Assembly: GCA_963781265.1 (NCBI GenBank)
Contig: CAWAFH010000018.1
Coordinates: 806,001-870,000, forward strand
Origin: WHSW01 sp963781265
GTDB taxonomy: Bacteria > Actinomycetota > Thermoleophilia > Solirubrobacterales > 70-9
Direction: 5' to 3'
DNA: 64,000 bases
Both the position numbers and the translations under genes were made by a program. Within the stretch, counting starts at the first letter, position 1. Every line of letters starts with the position of its first letter. This document shows, piece by piece, positions 41,737 through 49,251 of this stretch. The notes under the pieces were generated by a model. The model was not told the DNA's origin. It saw nothing but the letters and a program-made list of their open reading frames with translations, and made no database searches.

Positions 41737-42504
41737 TCAGCGAAACAGGTCGGCGTCGGCCGGCCGCTGCAGGGTCGCGGCCGCGCCCGGGCCGTCCTCG
41801 TCCAGCCAGAGGTGCCGGCAGCCCCGGACGAGCACCGCCGGGCGGCCGGAGTCCTTGGCCCGGGCGAGGTCGGCGGCGCCGGCGAGCTGATCCGCGGTCG
41901 CGATCGCGGTCGCGGCGAGCACCTGCCCGTGGGCGTCGGTGCGTCCCCGCCAGTCGTCGACGGCGATCACTCCAGCGAGGCCGATCGCGACCTCGCTCTG
42001 GCCGAGCCGCCACGGGCGCCCGAAGCTGTCGCTGATCAACACCCCGGGGCGGGCGCCGGTCGCGGCCTCGAGGTCGCGCCGGATCCGCCGCGCCGAGGCG
42101 TCGGCGTCGGCGGGCAGCAGGGCGACGCTTTCGGCACCGGGGAGGTTCGAGCTGTCGATTCCGGCGTTCGCGCAGACCCATCCCGACTTGGTCTCGACGA
42201 TCAGGGCCGCCTCGGTGGCGCGGAGGACGCGCCGCGATTCGGCGAGGACCAGCTCGACCAGGCGCGGGTCGCGGCCCGTCTGCGCGCTGAGCTGCCGAGC
42301 GTGATCGCCGGGCTCGACGCTCGCCAGCTCGACGATGCGCCCCTCGGCCTTCGAGACCACCTTCTGGGAGATCGCGATCAGATCGCCGTCGACCAGGGTG
42401 GCGCCGGAGGCGCCCGCAGCCGCGGCGACCAGCTCGCCGACCCGGTCGCCGGCGGTCACCTCGGGCAGCGGCTCGAGCGCGAGGATCTCGACCCGCTCGC
42501 TCAC
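41737..42504 (-). CDS. cofE: Coenzyme F420-0:L-glutamate ligase (CofE)
   Basis: A 255-residue ligase adding glutamates to F420-0 with GTP. Family landmarks are G-D-L-I-A-I-S-Q-K-V-V-S-K-A-E-G-R, I-V-E-T-K-S-G-W-V-C-A-N-A-G-I-D-S-S-N and I-S-D-S-F-G-R-P-W-R-L-G-Q. It ends without the nitroreductase-like domain that is fused in mycobacterial FbiB, so the later reductive step must be done by another protein. Its ATG overlaps the cofC stop by 4 nt; it is last of the run npdG-cofD-cofC-cofE. Confidence 0.93.
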   Translation of the reverse strand: MSERVEILALEPLPEVTAGDRVGELVAAAAGASGATLVDGDLIAISQKVVSKAEGRIVELASVEPGDHARQLSAQTGRDPRLVELVLAESRRVLRATEAALIVETKSGWVCANAGIDSSNLPGAESVALLPADADASARRIRRDLEAATGARPGVLISDSFGRPWRLGQSEVAIGLAGVIAVDDWRGRTDAHGQVLAATAIATADQLAGAADLARAKDSGRPAVLVRGCRHLWLDEDGPGAAATLQRPADADLFR

Positions 42505-43187
42505 CGGGCCGGGTCCGTCCTGGACGGCAACCGCGCGAGCGCGGCTGCGGTCGACGGTGCGCGGCCCGGCTCGGCGGCGAGCAGGCTCGCCAGGGCGCCG
42601 AGGTCATCGGGCGTATCGAGGTCGAGCGCGAGGGAGGGGAGCGCCTCCGTGGCGGCAGCGTGGCCGGCCCGCCGGGCCCGCTCGAGGTGGCGCGCGCAGC
42701 TGTCGGGCCCGAACGCCGGCCCGATCGCGTCGCCCGGGGCCAGCAGGAGCCCGTTGGTGCCGGTGCCGTGGCGGTCCGGGATGACCGCCACCCGGCCCTG
42801 CGACATGCGCTCGAGCGCCGCGTCGAGCTCGACCGGGTCGAGCAGCGGGCAGTCGCCGGGCAGCAGGGCGGTGCACGAGGCACCGAGCGCGAGCGCGCGG
42901 ATGATCCCCAGGGTGGCGGCCTCGGAGTGGCCACGGTCGTCGGGGTCGCGCAGCACCTCGAGCGGGGTGGTCGAGCGCTGCGCATGGCGCAGCGCGATCC
43001 TCTCCGCCCGCCCCTCGCCCGTGACCACGATCACCCGCTCGATCAGCTCGGCCGCATCGAGCCCGGTGAGCACGTCGGCGAGCATCGCCTTGACCAGGTC
43101 CGCGCGCTGCGGGCGGTCGACCCGGTCGAGCAGGCGCTGCTTCGCGCGGCCGAAGCGCTTCACCGGGATGATCGCGGTCGCGTGCAT
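42501..43187 (-). CDS. cofC: 2-phospho-L-lactate (or PEP) guanylyltransferase (CofC/FbiD)
   Basis: A 228-residue nucleotidyltransferase that activates phospholactate or phosphoenolpyruvate with GTP for F420 synthesis. It starts A-I-I-P-V-K-R-F-G-R-A-K-Q-R-L, then V-I-V-V-T-G-E-G, L-L-P-G-D-C-P-L-L-D with the metal Asp, and G-T-G-T-N-G-L-L-L-A-P. The ATG lies 2 nt after the restored cofD stop. In the uncorrected sequence, the cofD frame runs straight into this gene, which would give a false fused frame. Confidence 0.93.
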   Translation of the reverse strand: MHATAIIPVKRFGRAKQRLLDRVDRPQRADLVKAMLADVLTGLDAAELIERVIVVTGEGRAERIALRHAQRSTTPLEVLRDPDDRGHSEAATLGIIRALALGASCTALLPGDCPLLDPVELDAALERMSQGRVAVIPDRHGTGTNGLLLAPGDAIGPAFGPDSCARHLERARRAGHAAATEALPSLALDLDTPDDLGALASLLAAEPGRAPSTAAALARLPSRTDPAR

Positions 43188-43189
43188 GG

Positions 43190-44111
43190 TCAGCGCAGCG
43201 AGCCGGCGAACTCGAGCACCCGTTCGGCGAGCGCCCGGCGGCCGGCGGAGCCCTCCATCAGCGTCGGGCAGCTCAGCACCCTGAGATCCTCGGGACCCGC
43301 GTCGGGATCGCCCTCGTCGACGACCATCGCGTCCAGCAGCCCGGTGTAGAGGGAGGCGACGCCGGCGGCAGTCACCGGGCGGCCGACCGAGGCGACGAAG
43401 GCGTCGGTCGGGCCCCTTGACCGCGCGCCCGCCGACGAAGGGGCTCACCGCGACCACCGCCGCCGGCGAGGCGGCGATCGCCTCGCGCATGCCCGGGATC
43501 GAGAGGATCGGGCCGATCGAGATCACCGGGTTCGAGGGCCCGACGATCACGACCTCGGCCTCGGCGAGCGCGGCGAGCACCTCGGGGGTCGGCTCGGCGT
43601 CGGCGATCCCCTCGAGCTCGACCCCCTCGATCGGGGCCTCACCATGGTCGAGGATCAGGAACTCCTGCAGTCCGCGCCAGCCGCCCGGGGTCCGGACTCG
43701 GGTTCGCACCGGGTGCTCGGACATCGGCAGGACCCTGGCGCGGACGCCGAGCGCGCGCGCGATCTGGCCCTGCGCGGCCGTCAGGGTGCCGCCCTCGGCG
43801 AGGAAGTGGGTGCGGTACAGGCAGGCCGCGAGGTCGCGATCGGAGAGCGAGAACCAGTCCGGTGCCCCGAGCTTCGTCAGTCGCTCGTGGACGGTGAAGC
43901 CGTCGTCGCGGATGCCCCAGCCGCGCTCCTCGTCGATCTGATCCGCGAGCCAGTAGGTGACCAGGTCGGGGTCGGGGCAGACGAGCAGCCCGTGGACCTC
44001 GGTGTCGTCGGCGGTGTTGGCGATCACCGCCAGCCGCTCGCCGACGACGTCCTGGAGGCCGGCGGCGAGCTTCGCCCCACCCGTGCCGCCCGCCAGGCAG
44101 ACGACCGTCAC
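43190..44111 (-). pseudogene. cofD: CofD (F420 phospholactyl/phosphoenolpyruvyl transferase) with apparent +1 frameshift
   Basis: The first 230 residues are clear CofD: V-C-L-A-G-G-T-G-G-A-K-L-A-A-G-L, N-T-A-D-D-T-E-V-H-G and V-S-P-F-V-G-G-R-A-V-K-G-P. At 43413-43416 a run of four C (GGGG in the gene) appears where three are needed; the frame then leaves CofD, while the next frame supplies the expected T-D-A-F-V-A-S-V-G-R-P-V-T-A and V-V-D-E-G-D-P. Removing one base gives a normal 306-residue protein ending 2 nt before cofC. The total of 922 nt is 3n+1. Since F420 genes around it are intact, a sequencing error or a slippery frameshift is as likely as gene loss. Confidence 0.88.
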
Positions 44112-44117
44112 TTAGTG

Positions 44118-44148
44118 AGGCGCCTCGACAGCGGCGCGGCTCGGCTTC
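44118..44148. repeat. Partial dispersed copy of the 55-bp repeat
   Basis: These 31 nt match positions 27083-27113 of the tandem repeat with two differences (AGGCGCCTC core identical). It fills most of the 41 nt between the npdG stop and the cofD start on the - strand, so it would be transcribed within that operon. Confidence 0.7.
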
Positions 44149-44152
44149 ACGG

Positions 44153-44845
44153 CTACTCCCAATGGTCGCCGTCCTGAAGCCCGTTGATCCGGATCCCGGC
44201 GTGGGTCTTGTACCGGGCGTTGATCGAGATCAGCATCGGGGTCAGCTGCTCGACGATCCGCGCCATCTCGAGCGGTCCCGCGTTGACCGCTCGCAGCCCG
44301 GCGATCTCCTCGATCAGGCGGGCGACCTTGGCCTTGTCGGCCTTGCGGTCGCCGCAGAGCAGCACGTCCTCGTCGAGGTCGACGCCGACGTCGGCGAGGT
44401 TCGGGGCGCTGACCGTGTGCAGCGCGGCGACGACGGTGACGCCCTCGGGGACCATCTCCTGCGCCTGCTGGGCCGCGGATCCCTGCCAGACGCCGAGCGA
44501 CCGGGTCGCCTTGCCGCTGACCGCGGCGGCGAGCGGGACGGTGCAGTCGACCAGCAGCTGGCCGGGCTCGAGCGCCTCGCGCAGGTTGGTGAGGTTCTCC
44601 GACTGGGCGCGGAACGGGACCGTGAGGAAGACGACCGAGCCCTGCTTTGCCGCCTGCTCGTTGCCGAGGCCCTCGATCTCGGCGTCCGGGGCGAGCTCGG
44701 AGAGCTTGCGGGCCGCCTCGGCCGCGCGCTCCTCGCTGCGCGAGCCGATCACGACCGCGTGCCCGGCCCGCGCCCAGCGGAGCGCGAGGCCGTAGCCGAG
44801 CGCTCCGGTGCCGCCGATGATCGGGATCGCTTCGCCGCTCGCCAC
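44153..44845 (-). CDS. npdG: F420H2:NADP+ oxidoreductase (Fno/NpdG)
   Basis: A 230-residue Rossmann protein that moves hydride between F420 and NADP. The nucleotide motif is P-I-I-G-G-T-G-A-L-G-Y-G-L-A with the NADP-selecting I-G-S-R-S-E-E-R; then V-V-F-L-T-V-P-F-R-A-Q, A-A-L-H-T-V-S-A and a C-terminal L-I-S-I-N-A-R-Y-K-T-H-A-G-I-R, all typical. GTG start at the edge of the intergenic region shared with the divergent SDR. It heads the F420 gene run. Confidence 0.92.
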   Translation of the reverse strand: MASGEAIPIIGGTGALGYGLALRWARAGHAVVIGSRSEERAAEAARKLSELAPDAEIEGLGNEQAAKQGSVVFLTVPFRAQSENLTNLREALEPGQLLVDCTVPLAAAVSGKATRSLGVWQGSAAQQAQEMVPEGVTVVAALHTVSAPNLADVGVDLDEDVLLCGDRKADKAKVARLIEEIAGLRAVNAGPLEMARIVEQLTPMLISINARYKTHAGIRINGLQDGDHWE

Positions 44846-44893
44846 GGCGCGGGAGTGTATTCGCCCAGCCTCTCCGCATATGCTCTCGCTCGC

Positions 44894-45631
44894 ATGCGGC
44901 TCGAGGGGCAGAAGGCGCTCGTCACCGGCGGCGCCAGCGGGATCGGAGCGGCGACTGCCGCGCGGCTCGCCGCCGAGGGCGCCGACGTGGTGATCGGCGA
45001 TCTGAGCGCCGAGAAGGGCGCCGACCTCGCAGCCGAGATCGGCGCGTTCTCGGTCGAGCTCGACGTCACCGACCCCGAATCGCCGCGGCGGGTAGTCGCC
45101 GAGCACGGCCCGTTCTCGATCCTGGTCAACAACGCAGGTATGGACGAGTTCGGCTTCTTCGTCGACACCGACCCCGGCCAGTGGCAGCGGGTGACGGCGG
45201 TCAACCTGTTCGGCGTCTTCGCCTGCACCCATGCGGTGCTCCCGGGGATGCAGGAGGCCAAGTACGGCCGCATCGTCAGCCTCGCGTCCGAGGCGGGCCG
45301 AATCGGGTCGAAGGGCTCGGCCGTCTACTCGGCCGCCAAGGGCGGGGTGATCTCGTTCATGAAGGTGATCGCCCGCGAGGGGGCGCGATTCGGGATCACG
45401 GCGAACTCGATCGCCCCCGGCCCGATCGAGACGCCGCTGCTGATGGGCGCGCTCGAGTTCGGCGAGATCGGCCGCAAGATCGTCGACAACATGAAGGCCG
45501 GGACGCAGCTGCGGCGCCTCGGCCAGCCCGAGGAGGTCGCCGCCGTGGTCGCCTTCCTCGCTTCGGACGACTCCTCCTATGTCACCGGCGAGACGATCGG
45601 CGTCTCCGGCGGCATGGGAATGGTCGGATGA
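44894..45631 (+). CDS. Short-chain dehydrogenase/reductase (3-oxoacyl reductase-like)
   Basis: A 245-residue classical SDR: T-G-G-A-S-G-I-G at 11-18, V-N-N-A-G, the catalytic Tyr-x3-Lys in V-Y-S-A-A-K-G-G, and the closing Y-V-T-G-E-T-I-G-V-S-G-G as in FabG-type enzymes. The Asp after the second strand (I-G-D-L-S) suggests NAD(H). TATGCT lies 9 nt before the ATG. It overlaps the thioesterase remnant by 4 nt. Confidence 0.9.
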   Translation: MRLEGQKALVTGGASGIGAATAARLAAEGADVVIGDLSAEKGADLAAEIGAFSVELDVTDPESPRRVVAEHGPFSILVNNAGMDEFGFFVDTDPGQWQRVTAVNLFGVFACTHAVLPGMQEAKYGRIVSLASEAGRIGSKGSAVYSAAKGGVISFMKVIAREGARFGITANSIAPGPIETPLLMGALEFGEIGRKIVDNMKAGTQLRRLGQPEEVAAVVAFLASDDSSYVTGETIGVSGGMGMVG

Positions 45632-45765
45632 ACCTGGCCCCGGGGCTGACGCGCACCGACGAGTTCACGGTCGATGACCGGCTGGTCACCGACGTCGGCG
45701 GCACGATCGGGGTCGGAACCCACGAGCGGCGGGTGATCAGCGTCGGCGAGGTCAAGTCCGATTAG
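45628..45765 (+). pseudogene. Remnant of a FlK-like thioesterase with internal deletion
   Basis: A 45-residue frame starting in ATGA overlap with the SDR stop, as a real second gene would. The first part (L-A-P-G-L-T-R-T-D-E-F-T-V-D-D-R-L-V-T) looks like the N-terminus of fluoroacetyl-CoA-thioesterase-like proteins, and the second (T-I-G-V-G-T-H-E-R-R-V-I-S-V) like their C-terminal strand, while the whole catalytic middle is absent. An in-frame deletion of roughly 80-90 codons would explain this. A genuine small protein cannot be excluded. Confidence 0.45.
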
Positions 45766-45793
45766 TTCGGGGCCGGAGGTCGGTCCACATGGC

Positions 45794-46435
45794 ATGACCA
45801 AGCTGAAGCTCGACATATCGGTATCGCTCGACGGCTACGTCGCCGGCCCGAATCCGTCCCTGGACGACCCGCTCGGCGAACGCGGCATGGAGCTGCACGA
45901 CTGGATCTTCGGCCTCGAGGCGTGGCGCGAGGCGCACGGGCTCGAGGGCGGCGATCGCGGGGCCGACAACGACATGGTGACCGCGATGAACGCCAACGTG
46001 GGGGCGATCATCCTCGGCCGCAAGATGTTCAGCGGCGGCTCGGGGCCGTGGGAAGACGATCCGAACGCCGACGGCTGGTGGGGCGCGGAGTCGCCGTGGG
46101 CCTATCCGGCGTTCGTGCTCACCCACCACGCCCGCGACCCGGTCGACAAGGGCCCGGGGCGAGCATGGAGCTTCGTCACCGGCGGGATCGAGGAGGCGCT
46201 CGAGCGGGCGCGCGAAGCCGCCGCCGGCCGCGAGGTGCTGATCGGCGGCGGCGCGGAGGTCGCCCGCCAGTACCTGAACGCCGGGCTCGTCCAGACGATC
46301 CAGCTCCACATCGCGCCGGTTCTGCTTGGAGCCGGGACGAGGCTGCTCGACGGCGTCGACCCGGGCCTGAAGCTCACGATCGCCGACGCCGTCCACTCAC
46401 CAACGGTCACCCACATCCGCTACGACGTCGCGTAG
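45794..46435 (+). CDS. Dihydrofolate reductase-like (RibD C-terminal domain) protein
   Basis: A 213-residue protein: K-L-D-I-S-V-S-L-D-G-Y-V-A-G-P at the N-terminus, A-I-I-L-G-R-K-M-F-S-G-G-S-G-P-W and V-L-I-G-G-G-A-E-V-A-R-Q-Y-L, then I-A-P-V-L-L-G-A-G-T-R-L. These are the strands of the DHFR/RibD-C superfamily, which reduces pterin- or pyrimidine-like substrates with NADPH. True folate reductases are shorter, so a different substrate is likely. Confidence 0.85.
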   Translation: MTKLKLDISVSLDGYVAGPNPSLDDPLGERGMELHDWIFGLEAWREAHGLEGGDRGADNDMVTAMNANVGAIILGRKMFSGGSGPWEDDPNADGWWGAESPWAYPAFVLTHHARDPVDKGPGRAWSFVTGGIEEALERAREAAAGREVLIGGGAEVARQYLNAGLVQTIQLHIAPVLLGAGTRLLDGVDPGLKLTIADAVHSPTVTHIRYDVA

Positions 46436-46461
46436 GGGGGCGAGCCCGGCCGCTTGAAGCC

Positions 46462-46485
46462 TTTGACACTCGATGGGGTGTCAAA
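46462..46485. promoter_or_regulatory. Inverted repeat across the AbiEi/DUF559 start codon
   Basis: TTTGACAC (46462-46469) and GTGTCAAA (46478-46485) form a perfect 8-bp inverted repeat with an 8-nt spacer that contains the ATG at 46473. It may be an operator for the winged-helix domain of the gene it overlaps, or an RNA hairpin sequestering the start. If translation starts at the GTG at 46488 instead, the repeat lies wholly upstream. Confidence 0.5.
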
Positions 46486-47378
46486 CGGTGCAAGCGTCTG
46501 CGATCTGGGAGCTGGTTCGACGTCAGCACGGGGTCGTCGGCCGCGCCCAGCTGCTCGAGCTGGGTGTCGGGCGGGAGGGCATCAGTCGTCGGGTTGCGAG
46601 CGGGCGGCTGCATCGGCTCCGGCGGGGCGTCTACGCGGTCGGCCGTCCGCAGGTCACGCGTTACGGCGGTTGGATGGCGGCGCTGCTCGCGTGCGGGTCG
46701 GGGGCGGCGCTGAGCCACGGCAGCGCCGCCGCCATGCTCGGAGTCGGCAGCGAGCGCGGCGTGATCGAGGTCTCGGTCCCTTCCGACCGCGCCCCACGCC
46801 AGGCCGGGATCCGGGTTCACCGGCGGCGCCGACTGGCCGCCGAGGTGCTCGAGTGCGACGGGATCGCGTGCACAGCGGTCGCCGCGACGCTGATCGACCT
46901 CGCCAGCTACCTCGGGCCGCGAGCGCTCGAACGCGCCGTCAACGAGGCCGACCGGCTCGACCTCATCGATCCGGAGGAACTGCGCCGCGAGCTCGAGCGG
47001 CGTCCGGGTCGAGCCGGGGTGGCCAGGTTGCGCTCGCTGCTCGATCGCGACACCTTCCGATTGACGGACTCCGAGCTCGAGCGCCGCTTCCTGCCGATCG
47101 CGCGTGACGCGGGGCTCCCGCCCCCGCTCACCGGTCGGTGGCTGAACGGATTCAGGGTCGACTTCTTCTGGCCGGACCTCGGCCTCGTGGTCGAGACCGA
47201 CGGGCTGCGCTATCACCGCACCGCCGCGTCGCAGGCCCGCGACCACCGCCGCGACCAGGCCCACGCGGCGGCCGGGCTCACCCCGGTTCGCTTCACGCAT
47301 GCCCAGATCGCCCACGAGCGACGCGCCGTGGTCGGTGTTCTCGCCGCCGTCGCCCGCCGCATAACCTCTGTCGGGTGA
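46473..47378 (+). CDS. AbiEi-type winged-helix protein fused to DUF559 nuclease-like domain
   Basis: A 301-residue protein. Residues 8-55 form the winged helix of AbiEi-like antitoxins (Q-H-G-V-V-G-R-A-Q-L-L-E-L-G-V, then R-G-V-Y-A-V-G). A middle region follows (A-L-S-H-G-S-A-A-A-M-L-G). The C-terminus resembles the Vsr/DUF559 nuclease fold: F-R-V-D-F-F-W-P-D-L-G-L-V-V-E-T-D-G, then H-R-R-D-Q-A-H-A-A-A-G. No AbiEii-type nucleotidyltransferase toxin gene is next to it. The Asp/Glu residues of a nuclease site appear present. Role unknown; regulation or mobile-DNA response possible. Confidence 0.75.
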   Translation: MGCQTVQASAIWELVRRQHGVVGRAQLLELGVGREGISRRVASGRLHRLRRGVYAVGRPQVTRYGGWMAALLACGSGAALSHGSAAAMLGVGSERGVIEVSVPSDRAPRQAGIRVHRRRRLAAEVLECDGIACTAVAATLIDLASYLGPRALERAVNEADRLDLIDPEELRRELERRPGRAGVARLRSLLDRDTFRLTDSELERRFLPIARDAGLPPPLTGRWLNGFRVDFFWPDLGLVVETDGLRYHRTAASQARDHRRDQAHAAAGLTPVRFTHAQIAHERRAVVGVLAAVARRITSVG

Positions 47379-48319
47379 GCGAGTTTCCGAGCAGCGCGCG
47401 GATCCGAGAGGTGGGGCCGCGCGACGGCTTTCAGAACGAGCCCGAGGTGATCGCGACCGCCGACAAGGTGCGGTTGATCGCGATGCTCGGCGCCGCCGGC
47501 CTCAAGCGGCTCGAGCTCACCTCGTTCGTGCGCGCCGACGTGATCCCGCAACTCGCCGACGCCGAGCAGGTGCTCGAGTCATACGAGCGCGTCGACGGGG
47601 TCGCGTACTCGGTGCTGATTCCGAACGAGCGCGGGCTCGACCGCGCGCTCGCCCTGCGCGAGCGCTTCGACGAGGTCAACCTCTTCCTCTCGGCTTCCGA
47701 GACCCACAACCGCAAGAACGTCAATCGCTCGATCGCCGAGTCGCTCGCCGGCCTCGAGCGGGTGATCGAGCGCTCGCGGGCCGAGGATCTGCGCTGCGAG
47801 GGCGTGATCTCGACCAGCTTCGGCTGTCCGTACGAGGGCGAGGTGCCCGTCGATCGCGTGCTCGAGATCGCGGAGCGGCTCGCCGCCACCGGTTGCGAGG
47901 AGATCGCCTTCGGGGACACGACGGGAATGGCGAACCCGCGCCAGGTCGGCGAGTTCTTCGCCGCTGCGCGCGAGCGCCTGAGCGGGGTGGAGCTGACAGC
48001 CCACTTCCACAACACCCGCGGCCAGGGCCTCGCCAACGTGCTCGCCGCGCTCGAGCAGGGGGTCGACTCGTTCGAATCCGCGTTCGGCGAGCTCGGCGGC
48101 TGCCCGGTGCCGCCGGGGGCGACCGGGAACATCTCGAGCGAGGACCTGATCTCGATGCTCGAGGAGATGGGGGTGGCCACGGGCGTCGACCTCCAACGGC
48201 TGATCGCCGCCTCCAGCGCGGTGCAGGAAATGCTCGGCCGCCCGCTCGGCGCCCACGTGCTGACCGCCGGCCCGGTCGAGTGGAGCCCGAGCGACGCGGG
48301 ACGAGCAACGAGCAACTGA
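47375..48319 (+). CDS. mvaB: Hydroxymethylglutaryl-CoA lyase
   Basis: A 314-residue TIM-barrel lyase that splits HMG-CoA to acetoacetate and acetyl-CoA at the end of leucine breakdown. It has E-V-G-P-R-D-G-F-Q-N-E with the catalytic Arg16-Asp17, S-T-S-F-G-C-P-Y-E-G, the metal motif H-F-H-N-T-R-G-Q-G-L-A-N and G-G-C-P-V-P-P-G-A-T-G-N with the active-site Cys. The GTG overlaps the previous stop by 3 nt, with TAACCT 7 nt before it. The last residues are coded by an ACGAGCA repeat. Confidence 0.92.
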   Translation: MSEFPSSARIREVGPRDGFQNEPEVIATADKVRLIAMLGAAGLKRLELTSFVRADVIPQLADAEQVLESYERVDGVAYSVLIPNERGLDRALALRERFDEVNLFLSASETHNRKNVNRSIAESLAGLERVIERSRAEDLRCEGVISTSFGCPYEGEVPVDRVLEIAERLAATGCEEIAFGDTTGMANPRQVGEFFAAARERLSGVELTAHFHNTRGQGLANVLAALEQGVDSFESAFGELGGCPVPPGATGNISSEDLISMLEEMGVATGVDLQRLIAASSAVQEMLGRPLGAHVLTAGPVEWSPSDAGRATSN

Positions 48320-48336
48320 CGAACCGAAGGAGCCAG

Positions 48337-48768
48337 ATGGCAACCCGAACAGCAAGCGCAAACTGGAACGGCACCCTGACCGACGGCGACGGCACGATGG
48401 AGTTCGGCGGCGGCGCCTTCAAGGGCTCCTACTCGGCCAAGTCCCGGTTCGAGGAGGGCGAGGGGACCAACCCCGAGGAGCTGATCGCCGCCGCGCACGC
48501 CGGCTGCTACTCGATGGCGCTCTCGCTCGGCCTCGAGCAGGCGGGCTACGCGCCGGAGGCGGTCGAGACGACCGCCGATGTTCATATCAACCCCGCCGAT
48601 GGCGGCTTCGCGATCAACCGGATCGACCTGCACACCAAGGCGCGGGTCGGGGGCATCGACGAGGCGGAGTTTCAGCGCGTCGCCGAGGAGACGAAGCTGG
48701 GCTGCCCGGTGTCGAAGGTGCTCGCGGCGGTCGACGAGATCAACCTCGACGCGACCCTGGAGGCCTGA
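48337..48768 (+). CDS. OsmC family peroxiredoxin
   Basis: A 143-residue OsmC protein that reduces organic hydroperoxides. The two redox cysteines are in A-A-H-A-G-C-Y-S-M and K-L-G-C-P-V-S-K; N-P-E-E-L-I-A-A precedes the first, as usual. An AAGGAG site lies 6 nt before the ATG, so this gene has a normal leader. It is followed after 1 nt by an NTF2-like gene. Confidence 0.92.
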   Translation: MATRTASANWNGTLTDGDGTMEFGGGAFKGSYSAKSRFEEGEGTNPEELIAAAHAGCYSMALSLGLEQAGYAPEAVETTADVHINPADGGFAINRIDLHTKARVGGIDEAEFQRVAEETKLGCPVSKVLAAVDEINLDATLEA

Positions 48769-48769
48769 G

Positions 48770-49160
48770 ATGCGCAGCGATGCCTTCCGGGCCGCGGCCG
48801 AGGCGAAGGACTTCCTCGCCGCCGAGGACCTGTTCGCCGAGGACGTCACGTTCCGCAGCCCGGTCGTCTACAAGCCGTACGAGGGGCGCGATCAGATCAA
48901 GGTCCTGCTCGGCGCGGTGGTGCAGGTGTTCGAGGACTTCCGCTATCTCGAGCAGGTCGAGACCGGCGACGCCGCGGTGCTGATGTTCGAGGCCCGGGTG
49001 GGCGACAAGCAGGTGCAGGGGGTCGACATCCTCAAGTTCAACGAGGATGGCCGGATCGCCGAGATGACCGTGATGGTGCGGCCGATGAGCGGCATGCACG
49101 CGACTGGCCGAGGCGATGCGGAAGATGCTCGAGGCCGCCGGGGCCGAACCCGGAGGCTGA
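48770..49160 (+). pseudogene. NTF2/SnoaL-like gene with apparent +1 frameshift near its 3' end
   Basis: The frame encodes a typical nuclear-transport-factor-2-like protein: A-F-R-A-A-A-E-A-K-D, E-D-V-T-F-R-S-P-V-V, F-E-A-R-V-G-D-K-Q-V-Q-G-V-D-I-L-K-F-N and I-A-E-M-T-V-M-V-R-P. After G-M-H-A the frame turns Arg-rich and runs on to 49270 into the next gene. Dropping one base near 49104 restores L-A-E-A-M-R-K-M-L-E-A-A-G-A and a stop at 49158-49160, giving 129 residues. The 391 nt are 3n+1. Likely a sequencing error or a recent mutation. Confidence 0.72.
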
Positions 49161-49251
49161 TCGCCCGACGATCACGCCGATCACGCCGAAGGCTGCGAAC
49201 AGCTTGTAGGCTCCGCCGCCGCTCGCCCCACGACCGGAGGAACGCAGACAA

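Noticed and set aside
42501..44111. Genuine CofD-CofC fusion protein
   Set aside because: The apparent 536-residue fused frame is produced by the one-base insertion in cofD; the segment after it does not resemble CofD, whereas the other frame gives the normal end and stop.
46473..47378. Complete AbiE toxin-antitoxin pair
   Set aside because: No nucleotidyltransferase toxin gene follows; the next gene is HMG-CoA lyase.
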